NCBI RefSeq assembly: GCF_014839805.1
Contig: NC_051140.1
Coordinates: 14,281,826-14,345,825, forward strand
From: Manduca sexta
Lineage: Eukaryota; Arthropoda; Insecta; Lepidoptera; Sphingidae
Direction of reading: 5' to 3'
DNA length: 64,000 nt
The notes below the pieces were generated by a model. That model saw only the letters and a list, made by a program, of their open reading frames with translations. It ran no database searches and had not been told where the DNA came from. Below, one piece after another: positions 1 to 11,957 of this stretch (position 1 is its first letter; each line of letters starts with the position of its first letter). Made by a program: the position numbers and the translations under genes.

Positions 1-150
1 GCACATTATTCTTGTCTTGGCGCAAATATATCGTTATAATTTTGTGCAGTATAACATTGATATCCCAAGTAATTGTTTTAGCGAACGTTTTTTATAAACT
101 TAATTGAAAACTCTTTCAGAACCTTTCAGAAGTTGTATTAGACAGCTACA

Positions 151-1348
151 ATGTTTGCGTTTCGTCGTATTCCGTTCAAGCACAGTGTAACTTTCAAGCA
201 ACAATGTCGAAATGAGTCTATATTTCATCGCGGTGTTCAATATTTTTTTAAGAAAAATCTATTGCTTACGAATAGTCTAACCTCTGGAGGGTTTTTGGCC
301 ATTGGCGATTTGATACAACAAGAAATTGAATTTCAATCAAAAATTTTACCTGAAAGATATGATTGGCTCAGAGCAGGTAATGTTTTTTTAATATATAATG
401 CACCATATAAATCATGAAACTGCAATATATTGCAGTTCTATGTGTCTATAATATTATTCTTATTTCAGCTCGTATGTTTATAGTGGGCACATTAATGGGT
501 CCTATGCACCATTATTATTATATTTATTTAGATAAAATATTGCCCAAGGCAAACTTCAAAACTATATTCACAAAAATACTATGTGATCAAGCAGTTGTAT
601 CTCCACTTACTATAGTGTGTTTTTTCTATGGAATGGGAATACTTGAGAATAAATCTTTAGAGGACAGCAAGGATGAACTTGTAAAGAAATTTAAATATGT
701 GTACTTGGTATGTAGCATAATCTATATTTCCCACTTAACCTTCAAAATTAATTTATTATTCTGTTAAGTCCTTTTAAACCATACATTTATTTTCAGATTT
801 TTAAAATTAAATTTGTATTCAATTCCTCTTTTGTCCTATTTTATTGAATAATTGACAATATGATGAGGTCTTTGCTTAAAATAGGGATATTAATAGGGGT
901 TTGGATTGATATTGTTTTTTGTATTTACTTAACTATTTAGCTATGTGAAAATTAGCAAGCTGAAAACAATCACAAAATAATTTAGTTATATCCTACATAC
1001 TTATATTCAGTGGGGAATATTCTTGTCTCTTACAAGAAAAAATTATTCAGAATATGACATCACTATCTTTGTCTCTATGTAATTTTTGTTATTATTGGTA
1101 TTGCTATTTTCCAACCCACTTTTATCTAAACTAATAATATTTAAATGCAATATAAAATAATATTTTTTTTATAAGTCAAATTGTAAGAATTTTTCTTTCT
1201 TTTTCAGGGTGACTGCTTGTATTGGCCACCAGTACAATTCTTAAACTTTTACTACTTACCCACGCATTACAGAGTCTTATACATTAATTTAGCAACAATG
1301 ATATTTAATATATTCCTATCATTTATGAAACATTTTGATCAACATTAA
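151..1348 (+). CDS. MPV17L2: Mpv17-like protein 2 (Mpv17/PMP22 family), copy 1
   Basis: Three exons: 151-376, 469-707 and 1208-1348, with GT-AG junctions (donors GTAATG and GTATGT). They join in frame to 201 residues, the usual family length. The family's C-terminal signature is visible in exon 3 (WPPVQFLNF, then a Y-x-x-P-x-x-x-R-V pattern), as is the GPMHHYYY segment in exon 2. This second motif and the sequence around the first exon junction (DWLRAARMF) resemble human MPV17L2 more than MPV17 or PMP22. The family consists of four-helix proteins of the inner mitochondrial or peroxisomal membrane. MPV17L2 is known to associate with the mitochondrial ribosome and its assembly. The N-terminus is basic (FRRIPFKHS), compatible with mitochondrial import. 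The start is the first ATG in the exon. The gene ends in MKHFDQH and stop, which differs from copy 2. Confidence 0.9.
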
Positions 1349-3756
1349 ACATCTGTGACCTTTTAACTTATTACAATGATATAAAACTATTTTTTGGATT
1401 TCAATGTGTCTGATCTAACATTTGTGTAAACACAAGAAATCATTATGCAAACTAATTACAATGTACATACATAAAGTATTCTTAAAGTATTTGTAATTAA
1501 AGATATTATAGACAAGGTTATTTTTGTATATATTTTATGTTTGTGAGAGTTTATAGAAAATAATTATTCATGTCTGGCTTAGTGCCTATTAAATATAAAA
1601 ACAAGTAGGTGCTAATTTTTTCCAAAAAAAATATTATTAAGTACTTATATGAATTCCCAAGTTTGCTGCATATGCCCAGTGTTTCAGGCACTTCAATAAA
1701 TAATCCCAAACTCAATCTTCAAACTGATTCTGAAAATGAACCAATCAAAATAACTCCTTTGTAAACATGTCAAAAATATTTTTCCTGATTCGTATGAGCT
1801 GGATAAAAAAAATCGATTGGGATTGTTTATTGCAAATGGCGGTTAATAAAAATGACATCTACTTGTCTTATTGTTGCAATTCTACAAGATGCAAGTTGAT
1901 ATGGAGGATGAGAAAAGTATGAATTGTAAAGTCGAGAGCACATGTTCCTCCACCACTTCCCCTCTCCCGCTTTAATAATGATATAGAGCAGAACGTAATT
2001 TACCCTACGGAAAATTAGGAATGGAATATGTGAATTCATTAGAGTTTCGACGTATAGGAATGATCGATCAAGAAAGTTAAGTCAAGTCAAAAGCTTAGGT
2101 CTTTGGTTGGTTACATTTGGCAACTTTTTTAGAATCTATGGGATAGGGGGAGAGCGGGGGCAGCTACCTTTCCCTTGGCGACGTAATCTTAAGTTTTTTT
2201 TAGTAAATACAGAAATAAACGTATAATTAAACAAACAATGTTTCATATCCACTATGACATTTAATTACATAGGATATTAAACCATAAACAGACTGTGTTT
2301 TATTAAATTACTGTAGCATCATTACAAAAGTATACAAAAATGTATACCTATTGCTTTTATCTTGCCATGGACATTCAGTAGATAAAAGGTTCACAACATT
2401 GACGTAAGTATATTCTATAGACACGAACGTCCATATAAATTATTTGTTCAAAATCTGAACTAAAATTGCAATCAAAACGTCAATGTTATAACCAATTTAT
2501 TCACATGAACAACAAATAATTTTACTTATTTGACTAATATTTTTTATTCACATCCAGGTTTACACTTAGACTTGAGTTCTTATATTATGAGCGCCACTCT
2601 GTACATAACCACTCACTATCAATATTGAAATCATACTGAAGTCAGGTGTACAGATTGCAGTATATTTGAGTCGAACACAATGCGTGTACGGAACGCCAGA
2701 TCTAGTACGTAGTACATAAGTAATATACATCGATTGCTCACAATAATTATTATATTCCAAAAATGTTAGGTTTCTAACGAAAACTGGCTGAATATATTTA
2801 ATTTTATGTATTTTTAATGTTATCATTACATCCATTATAGAAATTAGATATTTTAAGCAATATTCCGTGTGGGGGTTTTTATTTTAATTATTTTATTCCT
2901 GACCAGTAAATACTACTTCCTGACTAGATAAATAGAACATCAAATCATATAGGATCATTTTTTATTGTGGTCAATTAGCATAATTTGCAGGTAAGTAAAA
3001 ATAATGCTTACCATGCATGAATTCATGTTCGTATATTTTTATAATTAGCAAAATTTTAACGTAGGTACGTAAATATACTGCTTAGCAGGCATGGTAGTCG
3101 AAAACCATGCTCATAAATGAATACTGATTATTATGTTATTTTTTAAAGTAAAAATAAACTCAAAGATATTATCACAAATCAGTATAGACATACTTTCTCG
3201 AAGTCAGTACTGTACCGTTTGGCATAATTGAGCCTAATTCATCATAGGTATTACATATCCTATTGCTTTTTATAGTATTTAAGAAGTACTGTGAAATACT
3301 CCATGTTTCATTAGGTGTGCGCTTAGATTAGACTATCTAGGAAGGACGCGCCATGTGTGTTTTGTTGCAAACAAGAAAATTCTGTCATTTTCAATGTAAC
3401 TACTTAGAAAGAGCAATATATTATACTATATCGATTTGTGTCGTTATAAACGCACACTTAACAGTTATTATAAATTTACGTATAAGCATTTAGTTTAATA
3501 CTTTGATAGAAAGGAATGATCACACAAGGCGCGTACTTTTATATATTGTCTAAGGGTTTTAATATCTGGTTACAAAAACATTATTTTTTCGGTTAGAATA
3601 ACTAAATACAGATAACTGTCTATCGAATATATTATCTAAGCCACTATATTGATATCCCACGGTTTTGAAAAGATGTCCAGTTTATTTCAAAAGTTGATAG
3701 ATGAATTGCACACTGGCACTATGAATTCCTATTTTCAGCACTTACAATATTATATT
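1349..3756. other. Spacer between MPV17L2 and the PHD/SAM gene
   Basis: AT-rich spacer between two convergent genes. No coding exon or recognisable transposon is visible, and short open frames here have no family features. TTTATT at 3681-3686 is an AATAAA on the minus strand, about 70 bases past the stop of the PHD/SAM gene, and is its likely poly(A) signal. The spacer is conserved in copy 2 apart from two deletions there. Confidence 0.6.
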
Positions 3757-6700
3757 TTAACCCCAACACATAGTCCAATCATCTATTCTTGTCTGTAGTT
3801 TCACTACTATACTATATAACGATAATGCTGGTCCTAGGGGAAGCCCGAGCCCTCTAACGATGTCGGCGCGGCGTGCCATACATAGAGCTGGTCCATCGAA
3901 TTCCTATAAATAAAGAAAACGATTACTGTGATTTTATCCTCAGGTATGTACAAGATATTAAATATCTTCTCAAAGTAATCAATAAAGTTACATCATAAAA
4001 AAAGTGACACATATTAAATCTATTAAAAAATTACAAAGAATTTACAAAATAATACTTGCCTGTTCTTTCAATATTGGTGCAGCCTCAGGATGATGTTTTG
4101 AAAAATATTGAAACACGTCATCTGTAGTCCAATTTGTTATATCAGGTATATTTGGATCTATAGGAGTATCTTCTGACAACTTTGATGGTGCTCTATCTAA
4201 TTCGTGTGGTTTTAAGAAAGGATCTAAAGATGGTGAGTTTTGAGCTATGTATTCAATATTCCTTGGTATTATTGCAGGCGAGCCAACTGCAGCCGGCCGG
4301 AATTCTAGACAGTTATGGCACTCCCACTGGTCCCAGGCTATATGTCTCTCTGGTATTCTAGGAGCGTGACAAAGTGCGTGATAAGCGTCTGAACATATAC
4401 TGCACACCGTGAGAATACCCTGCAATGAAGAATTTGAATTTGGATAAAAGTTATATATAATTTTTATTGTCTTAAACAGTTCATATGAGGTTGGAATGAG
4501 ACATTTGAAAGTATGTAATTAGTAATTACAGATAAATTTCTTACACGAAGACGCGCCTCAGGACTTTCCCTAATGATAAGTGATTATCGTATTATGTACC
4601 TATATGTATGACGTTATTCATCGTATTACTGTAAGCAGTAATACGATGAATAACGTCAAAATTCAATATCATATTATATGATACTGAAAACAGATAGGAT
4701 TATAATTCAAAAGTTTGGTATAAGTATCAACTAGAAGTGGTGGGGCGCGTCTTTGTGGATGAAATTACCTATACCACCCTACAAGGCTACATGGACAACT
4801 ATAGATTTGTATTGGGTCAGGTGATTCTGGTAAGAGAGAATAGTAAAAGAAATGCAAATTATCAGAAGCCTGATATCGAAATAATACTATTTTTCGGATT
4901 TTATCGCGTTTTTTATATTATATTCATAGGCTCGGTACAGACTCGTACTATGATAACGTCGGAAGAAAATTATAGGTAATATAAAAAACTACGATAAATG
5001 CCACAAACATAGTTTTAGTTCGATGGTCAACATTCGCTTGAACATAAGAAATCAAAAGACCTTTTTGAGAACTCAGCAATCATCAATGTCAGTTAAATTC
5101 TGTTTGGTCTAAATTCTAAAACATGATTGTTGATAATGATTACTTCTTAACCGAATTTCAGCCACGGCGGCCAATCTTAACGGAGAGCCAAGTACGCAGA
5201 AGATATTGTAGTGCACAAGTGTGTGCGCAGTACACAGCAGCAATCCATGACCTGTGAGAGATCAAGCGCAGGAACAAAGGCTTTACATGCTTTCCGAGGC
5301 ACGGGGGTATCACATCGCCAACTTCCCAACTCTGAGCTGCGACTGAGTAATTTTTAAGATTGAACAACCCTGTCACAATTATTTTGCCCGACCAGGGATT
5401 CGTACCCGAGACCTCAGCACGGTTGTCGTACGCGTACCGTGTACGATTAAAACTACGCCACCGAGACAGTCAATTTTAAAACGTAGGTCAGTCTACAAAA
5501 TATACTTACCTCCGAAGTAGATCAACGTTAGAACTACATTAGCCCGATATGGGATACGTATGTCTATCTCGACGTTTCGGATCTTTAATATGGTAACTAG
5601 TATCATAAAGCTACAGTTGAGTGTGTCCAAATGTGACGAATGGTTGGCGAGTACGTGTGTTTGCATATCTCCAGATGCTACGCACGTGCAAATTTATTAA
5701 CTTTCTGTTTAAAAAGAATAAGTGTCCGCGAACTCCACGCCCCGTAGGTTCTAACAATACCATATTTTCGTCGGCGTTTGACTGAATGCGTGATGTTTTT
5801 ACATTTCAACGCATCAGCAACGCTTAGATCTGCGGTTATTTATAGAAGACATGCATTGCAGGTTTCATACAATTAAGAAATTAAAAAACTTACAGCATCA
5901 TTTGTTTCGCAACAAACAACACATGTCTTGCAATGTGGACATTGCCACGTGTTGTCTGGACGAGGCTTTAGAATTCCCGAACCCGATTGTAGGCAACGCA
6001 AATGTGCTTTATTGTTACAATCTCTGCATTCTATTAATCTGTCATTTGATCCTCGAGGTTTTGAATTCGACAAACAGAGCACACTCCCCCTGACTCTTCA
6101 TGTGGAAGGGAGTCATCCTGTTCTATTTCATCACCACTCCCATCAAAAGATAATTGACTTTCTGACAATGTTGTACCTTCTTCTTTTATATGACCAGCAA
6201 TCATCAGCCTCTTCTTAATAGTACTTTTATTTAAAGAACCCACTGGTCTCCCTCGTTTCCTTTTGCTGGGTACATTGTTATCTGATGGATCAAACACTTT
6301 CTTGGCCATTTTACGTCTTTCCCCTACTCTTACACCGGCATTCCTGGTAGTGCTACTGCTAGGTCCACTGCTACCAGCGCCACCACCACGTTTTTTGGGC
6401 CTGCCTCTCATTCTTTGAGGGGATGATCTACATGACGAGTTTGCAGAAGAAGTCATCTGGAACATAAATGATCTAATATTTATTTAAATTATTGTTTCAA
6501 TTTAATTTTTATTTTACATTGGTTCAAAAATTAATTAGGATAAATTATTTGCTGATGTGACACAATCAATGACAATTGACAGCAAAGAAACTTCAATATC
6601 AAAAAATATTATATTGTGACATTGCATAAATAAGGTTTTAAATTTCATCTGAATCATGAAAATGTGCATGAGCTTTATTGCAAGAATATCTAGAGTCTTC

Positions 6701-8367
6701 AGCAAGTCTTGCTGATTCTTAACGCGAATATTTCCTTCTAAGGGCGGATTATGCTAGCATATTCTATAGAGCATGGAAATAGCACCTGTACTGTGGTTTT
6801 AACAAGAAGCTTTTAATTTTTCTATTATATACACATCTGTGATTAAAATTATGTGTGTAATGACTGTTATGTTCCAGTTTGAAGGATATTGTAGCCAGTG
6901 TAACTAGTGGATATAATGAGACTTAACATCTCATGTCTCAGGATGGCAAGCGCAGTGGAAAACAAACCATACTTTGTAATCCAATGTGTTTGGATGGTGT
7001 TTTTATTGTTAATAGGAGGTCCTATTGCTTATCATCAGGCAAACAACAAGCTCGTCTCATCATTCAAAGAAAAAGAAAAAAGTAAACTTATGGATTAAAA
7101 ACTAAACAACCTTCAAAAACTAGAAAAAAAAACAAAAAGCAATTATATATTATAAACAGATTACTAATTTTGACTCAGTAACCAATTTAAATAAAATAAA
7201 TATATTTCAATTGAAGATTGTTTTTATATATTTTCTTGGGTTTTACCTGGCTTAGCAATTTTAACTGGTCACTACTTCAAAATTAGTAGCCTGTATATAA
7301 AGTAAAATAAAATATTTTTGGTTTTTAGTTGTTTTATGAGGGTGGTAAATTATTTTCTTGGAATTTTTTTTTGTGTTAGTAAAAAATGAACCCAACACAA
7401 CACCACTAGAAAGTCACATGATAGCATAAATTTGATTTCATTCACATGGAGGATATATTTATTCCAGTTATTCTGATTCAAAATCAAACATTTATGTTTG
7501 GAAAGTATGATTGAGCAATTATTTTATGCAAATGCAGATGCAAATAATTATAACTAATAGCATCTGGTTTTCTTTTCCAGAATATGATATTTCAATTTGG
7601 TAAGAGAGCAAAGTAATTTATAACTGATATATTAAGTATGTACCTTAGTATTGGAATCCACACATTCAAATTTAAAACTGTCAGAACTATCACCATCATG
7701 ATCAGCTGGACCCAGAGCCAAATTACCATTTTGCAACTTTACAAGGCTGCCAGACGACAACTCCTTGTTGACGATAACTTCTAGTTGTTTCTTAGAATAT
7801 TTTGACTCTTGTGATGCTGCAGCTTTAATAAGATCCTCAAATGCAATCCCATTTTCTAAGTAACTTTGATCTTGATAAATTAGAGTAGCTATAGCTGATG
7901 TTATGATTCTACACGCTCACTTGTACCAATAGCAGACGCCATACCTAAAACATTTATTTGGAAATATATGGAAAGAACAAAGGATTAATTAATATAGCAT
8001 TACATAAGGTAGAACAAGTATGACCATGTTCCTGTATGACTTAAGTTGGCTGGATACACCTCAGTCTTCCACTTTGAATATATTCATTATCATAATCATA
8101 GTAGGAATAAATAACTTACTAGTATTTTTGTTGGATTTTTTTCGCCACTTCGCAGCGTTCCTGTAGCTTACATTATCTTTATAGTCAACTTTAAATATAC
8201 TTTTTTCTTTTTAAACAACGCTTTAGATCTGCTTTTGTATCTTTTGGTGGTACTTTATAACACTTCAGCATAAACTTACAAATCCTGTTTGCATCTGGAC
8301 GCGATTTTCGAGAGCGCAAATGATCTATTGCAGCCAGAATTTGATTTTTATACTTTATCTCTGACAT
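3757..8367 (-). CDS. Winged-helix, AT-hook, double-PHD and SAM domain chromatin protein
   Basis: Five minus-strand exons: 8120-8367, 7644-7944, 5894-6456, 4060-4419 and 3757-3903. Splice phases agree at every junction and give about 539 residues if three one-base breaks are allowed for. Domains: an N-terminal winged helix like SAMD1/KAT6 (about 1-75, with the pattern RPDANRICKF and SYRNAAK); a second KAT6-like helical region (about 100-165); two AT-hooks (RGRP at about 200 and 251); a double PHD finger (about 308-411); and a C-terminal SAM domain (about 463-535, with KEQEFDGPALC and LGLPLGPALSLY). Such domains read histone tails and bind CpG or AT-rich DNA, so a nuclear chromatin role is inferred. 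The frame breaks are an extra A in an A6 run in exon 1, a missing base after GERV in exon 2, and a missing base just after CSVC in PHD1. The last intron uses a GC-AG donor. I cannot name the orthologue. Confidence 0.8.
4609..4658. repeat. Perfect 23-bp inverted repeat with 4-base loop
   Basis: Arms 4609-4631 and 4636-4658 are exact reverse complements around TAAG. The hairpin lies in the intron between exons 4 and 3 of the PHD/SAM gene. It is preserved at 46225-46274 in the second copy, although the bases just outside it differ there. The stem is too short for a typical animal miRNA precursor. Confidence 0.9.
5150..5475 (-). mobile_element. tRNA-derived SINE, minus orientation
   Basis: Read on the minus strand, the head at 5475-5385 contains A-box-like TGGCGTAGTT and B-box-like GGTACGAATCCC, as in tRNA-derived SINEs. 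The body runs toward 5150 and ends in a GCCGCCGTGGC segment. The same body occurs at 21556-21840 (+) and its 3' part at 61195-61295 (+), so it is a dispersed family. It sits in an intron of the PHD/SAM gene. An internal stretch of about 44 bp present in copy 2 is missing here. Confidence 0.8.
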
Positions 8368-9388
8368 TTCTGTAATAAATACATTTCTTACTAATTTAAA
8401 TACATATTTAGCCTAGGATTAGGGGTAGGTATTCAAGACTAACTTATTTAATTATGTTCGATTAGCAATAAATACCTGTGTAAAATCATGCCGGCGAATT
8501 TAAACCACGCACCTAGATCCTTTTATATGCCCTTATTTATCGAATTATAAATAATTGTCGAAGATAATCTTCACCGTGTTTTCTGCAACTTGTACGGCAA
8601 GGTAGCTTTAAAAAAGAAAAAGATTTTTATAGAGAGGAAATATTCGTTTACACTGAACAAATTCCAAACTAAGGTAGGTTATGCGGAAAAATATAAGGCG
8701 GACTCTTTTAAATGTAACTACTGCTAAAATAAAAAGGGACAAATATATTAATTGTAGGTACTTACCTAAAACTTATTTGTCAAATAATTTATGGGAAAGC
8801 TTACTTTAGTGATGTTTATTTGTCTATAACGCAATTTTTTTATCGAAATAAATGTAAGTTATTATTTTTTTTTCTTAATTGGGATGATAAAGTGTTATTC
8901 AAGTGATCATCATCAATCATCATAATATGTTTTTTGACTCGTGTTGGTGAATTTGAGATATTCATAAATTATACGATTTGACGACGATCGCACGGAAAGT
9001 TGCATCATTATTATAGTGGTTCAATTCTCTAAATTACTTTCACAAAATCATTGTTACTTTTAAAAAATAATAGACAAAATCAATTCGAGATACAAAATTT
9101 TGTGATATAACGAACAAATCAATTCACATCACTATGACGATTTTCGACTTGTGTATTTTGCAGAAAAGACAAATGTAAAACTAGACTGTATGGTCGAAAG
9201 GCCTTTATAGCCTGTCCTCTGGACGAATAAAAGAAAGAAAAATATATTTTGACATTTTGTCATGTGCTTGTCACAAGTATTATTTTTTGGTTGTTTCTAA
9301 ATTTGTATCGAATAGTGTTATTATAGATTTTTACGGATAAATTCCATTTTGTAGATTAAATTCCGTGTGATGCAACTAGAACTTGAAA
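8368..9388. promoter_or_regulatory. Divergent promoter region between PHD/SAM gene and ERAL1
   Basis: About 1 kb of AT-rich DNA separates the start codon of the minus-strand PHD/SAM gene from that of ERAL1 on the plus strand. The two genes point away from each other, so both promoters must lie here or in unseen 5' exons. I see no clear TATA or initiator sequence and no transposon. Confidence 0.45.
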
Positions 9389-9432
9389 ATGTTTTCAACG
9401 TCTCTATTTCGTCTACATTTGACTTACTGTAA
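9370..9432 (+). promoter_or_regulatory. Upstream ORF overlapping the ERAL1 start
   Basis: An ATG 19 bases before the ERAL1 start opens a 20-codon frame that ends at TAA 9430-9432, overlapping the first codons of ERAL1 in another frame. Such uORFs usually lower translation of the main frame. It matters only if transcription starts upstream of 9370, which the sequence does not show. Confidence 0.4.
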
Positions 9433-11957
9433 AACAAATTTTTTGCGCCTTGCATACTATTCTTCACAACCGGAACGTATTACCAAAAAAGAACTATGGA
9501 AAATAGTTAATGTTGCAATTATAGGAGCACCGAATTCGGGAAAAAGTACTCTAATTAACAATATTACGGAACGTAAGGTAACATTTTTTTTTTAATAATT
9601 CGTTTGTATGACTTAAATAAACGTTTTTATTAAAAAATAAGTGATCCATAATCCATTTAAAAATCATCATAGTGGTAATAAAAGAATAAAGTTTCAATAT
9701 TTTAATTAAAAAAAATATATAGGATTTAGTTTTTCTCTTTAAATATTATTTTGATGATCCAGGATTCAAACATGATTATATTTTTGCCTTTATAAAAGTT
9801 AGCTCGAAATAAAATACCAAAAAAATCTACAGTAAAAGTAGCCTGTTTTTCACTATAAACTTTGTTACTGCAAAACTTCCTAACACATTGAATGTTTATA
9901 TTAATGAAAAAGTGCCAGTCTCAATATAAACAGTTGGTACTTATGTGATTATTGAAAATACAAAATATAAAAAAAAACGTGCATTTCTTATTTCCAGATA
10001 TGTGCTGCTTCTAACAAAGTGCACACAACAACAAAATTAATAAGAGCAATGTGCTATCATGATAATACACAAATAATATTTTTGGACACCCCAGGTATTG
10101 TGACTGAGAGAGAACAGAAGAAGTAAGTAGATTTTTATTAAACATAATATTATACAATATTATTGGCTACATTTATTATATAATTTACAAATATCTCAAT
10201 AGCATTATGTACAATTTTATTGGTACCAATTCATTGGGTTTTACTACTAGTTGGTACTGTCAGAATCAAAATTTCATGAACAAGTTCAAATTCCCATACT
10301 TTATGTATGGATAAGTTACTTGACATGGATATACTGTTCAAGATTGCTTATTATTTTGTGTCATAAAAAAAATTAAACATTTATAAAAAAATTCTCTTAT
10401 TACAGATATAAATTACCTAACTCTATGATTGAGGCTTGCCACAAAAGCCTGAGATGTGCAGATGTAATTGGAGTAGTTCATGATATATCAAATAGATTTA
10501 CTAAAGACAGCCTTCATCCTGATGTTTTATCTATGTTGAATATTGTAGAAGATATACCAAGTTTTCTTATTCTAAATAAGGTAATTATTATCTATACTAA
10601 TATATAAAACTGAAGAGTTTGTTAGTTAGAACATGCTAAGCTTAGGAACTACTAAACTAATTTTGAAAGTATTACACCACTAAGAAGCTACTTTAGTCCT
10701 GAGTGATGTAGGCAATATTTTAAAGAGTTTTTATTTTTACTGAGATATTGATAGTAATATTATAATTATTGTAAGTTAGTTATACAACTTCTCAGTAAAT
10801 CAAAGTACAAGATCCATGAAGTAATAGAAATAACTCTACTTTTCTAATATTTAACAGCTGAAATTTAGTCTATAATTTTTTTTTATATTGTAGGTGGACA
10901 AATTAAAAACAAAAAGGCAGCTTCTGGTAACCATAAGGAATCTGACAAATGGTTTCATTGCCGGCAATCCAGTACCTGGTTCAGAAAAGCTTAGTAAAAA
11001 CAAACCTGATAAAGGTTATAGCAACTTTTCTGATGTTTTCATGGTTTCGGCTTTGAATGGCGATGGTGTTGCTGATATTAAGGTATGTAGAATCAAGTGA
11101 TGCTTAACCCTGCTTACTTTCCTTATAAAACTTCATGGCCTTTTGTAGCAATATCTACCTACTACTAATTATTCTTGTATTTAGAATTTAAAAATATATG
11201 CCAAATGTAACACTCATGAATTGGTATGTATGTTAAGCAATGCGCCCATATTAATCCTACACATGAGAGATAACTAATTTTTTTCCATAGACAGCTTTCA
11301 AAATGTTGCTGGTTCCAGTAGACCATGCCCCCTTACAACCCTTATTAATATTATATGCCTACATTTATAGGTGAAGTTAAGGCAACATTTTAGTATTTTT
11401 CTATCACAACAGATAAATTTTCGTGGACCTCCCTTACGAATTGTGAACCTGGGGGTCACAATTCGTAAGAGGGTTCTCTGGGGGGTCTACCTGGACGACT
11501 TTGGGAATCAATGCCCTAGTTAAAAATATACTTATCCATTAGATTAAACTTATTGTTGATTGTATTTCTATAACAGCAATATCTCATAAATAACGCCAAG
11601 GAGGGAAGACTACACTACTCACCAGAGGAATGGACAGATCAATCTCCCGAATCACTTATTGAGGAAGCAGTCCGGGCAAAGTTCTTAGATTTTTTACAGC
11701 AAGAATTGCCATATAGTTTAAAGATACAATTGGAGTACTATGAAGTCGACGAGAATGATAAAATCATCTGTTCAGTGTCTGTTGAGTGCCCAACAGAGAG
11801 AATTATGAAGCTGATCAGTGGTGCTGGAGGAGGCAGACTGCAGCAAATAAGATCCCATGTTAGAAATGATTTAGTTGAATTGTTTAAGAAAATAGTGGTA
11901 TTAGATATCCATTTAAAAGTTAAGAATAAATCGTTGTTAGATGTCGAATCTGTTTAG
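9389..11957 (+). CDS. ERAL1: Mitochondrial Era-like GTPase (ERAL1)
   Basis: Five exons: 9389-9577, 9998-10122, 10406-10580, 10894-11082 and 11577-11957. All have GT-AG junctions and consistent phase, giving 352 residues. All G motifs are present: P-loop GAPNSGKST (46-54), DTPG (93-96), NKVD (162-165, split by the exon 3/4 junction) and SAL (215-217). The C-terminal third is a KH domain with SGAGG at about 307-311, in place of the more usual GKGG loop of Era. The N-terminus is rich in Arg, Ser and hydrophobic residues, as in a mitochondrial presequence. Era proteins bind the 3' end of small-subunit rRNA, and ERAL1 chaperones 12S rRNA during assembly of the mitochondrial small subunit. No frame break is seen. 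A poly(A) signal AATAAA lies at 12000-12005. Confidence 0.95.
11433..11469. repeat. 14-bp inverted repeat in ERAL1 intron 4
   Basis: Arms 11433-11446 (CTTACGAATTGTGA) and 11456-11469 are exact reverse complements, flanked by weaker pairing. The surrounding text (about 11290-11520) resembles a small non-autonomous DNA transposon, but I could not define its ends. Confidence 0.55.

Larger units (their letters stand above)
1..7443 (+). repeat. Duplicated segment, copy 1 (partner 41587-49178)
   Basis: This block matches 41587-49178 almost base for base through exons, introns and spacers. It holds all of MPV17L2 and the three 3' exons of the PHD/SAM gene. Relative to copy 2 it lacks a SINE in MPV17L2 intron 1. 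It carries about 270 bp after the MPV17L2 coding end (roughly 1325-1594) and 34 bp near 2570-2605 that copy 2 lacks. It is missing about 44 bp inside a SINE (near 5240) and about 83 bp near 5740. The match ends where copy 2 runs into the gap, not at a natural breakpoint. The left limit is the window edge, so the upstream extent is unknown. Uncollapsed haplotypes are more likely than a true duplication. Confidence 0.93.

Noticed and set aside
4609..4658. miRNA precursor
   Set aside because: A perfect 23-bp stem with a 4-base loop is too short and too perfect for a typical animal precursor.
4737..4979. Plus-strand 80-codon frame (also at 46356-46598)
   Set aside because: Identical in both copies, but so is all the surrounding intron; no domain or splice context.
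5928..6218. Plus-strand frames over the PHD exon
   Set aside because: Antisense shadows of the PHD-finger exon.
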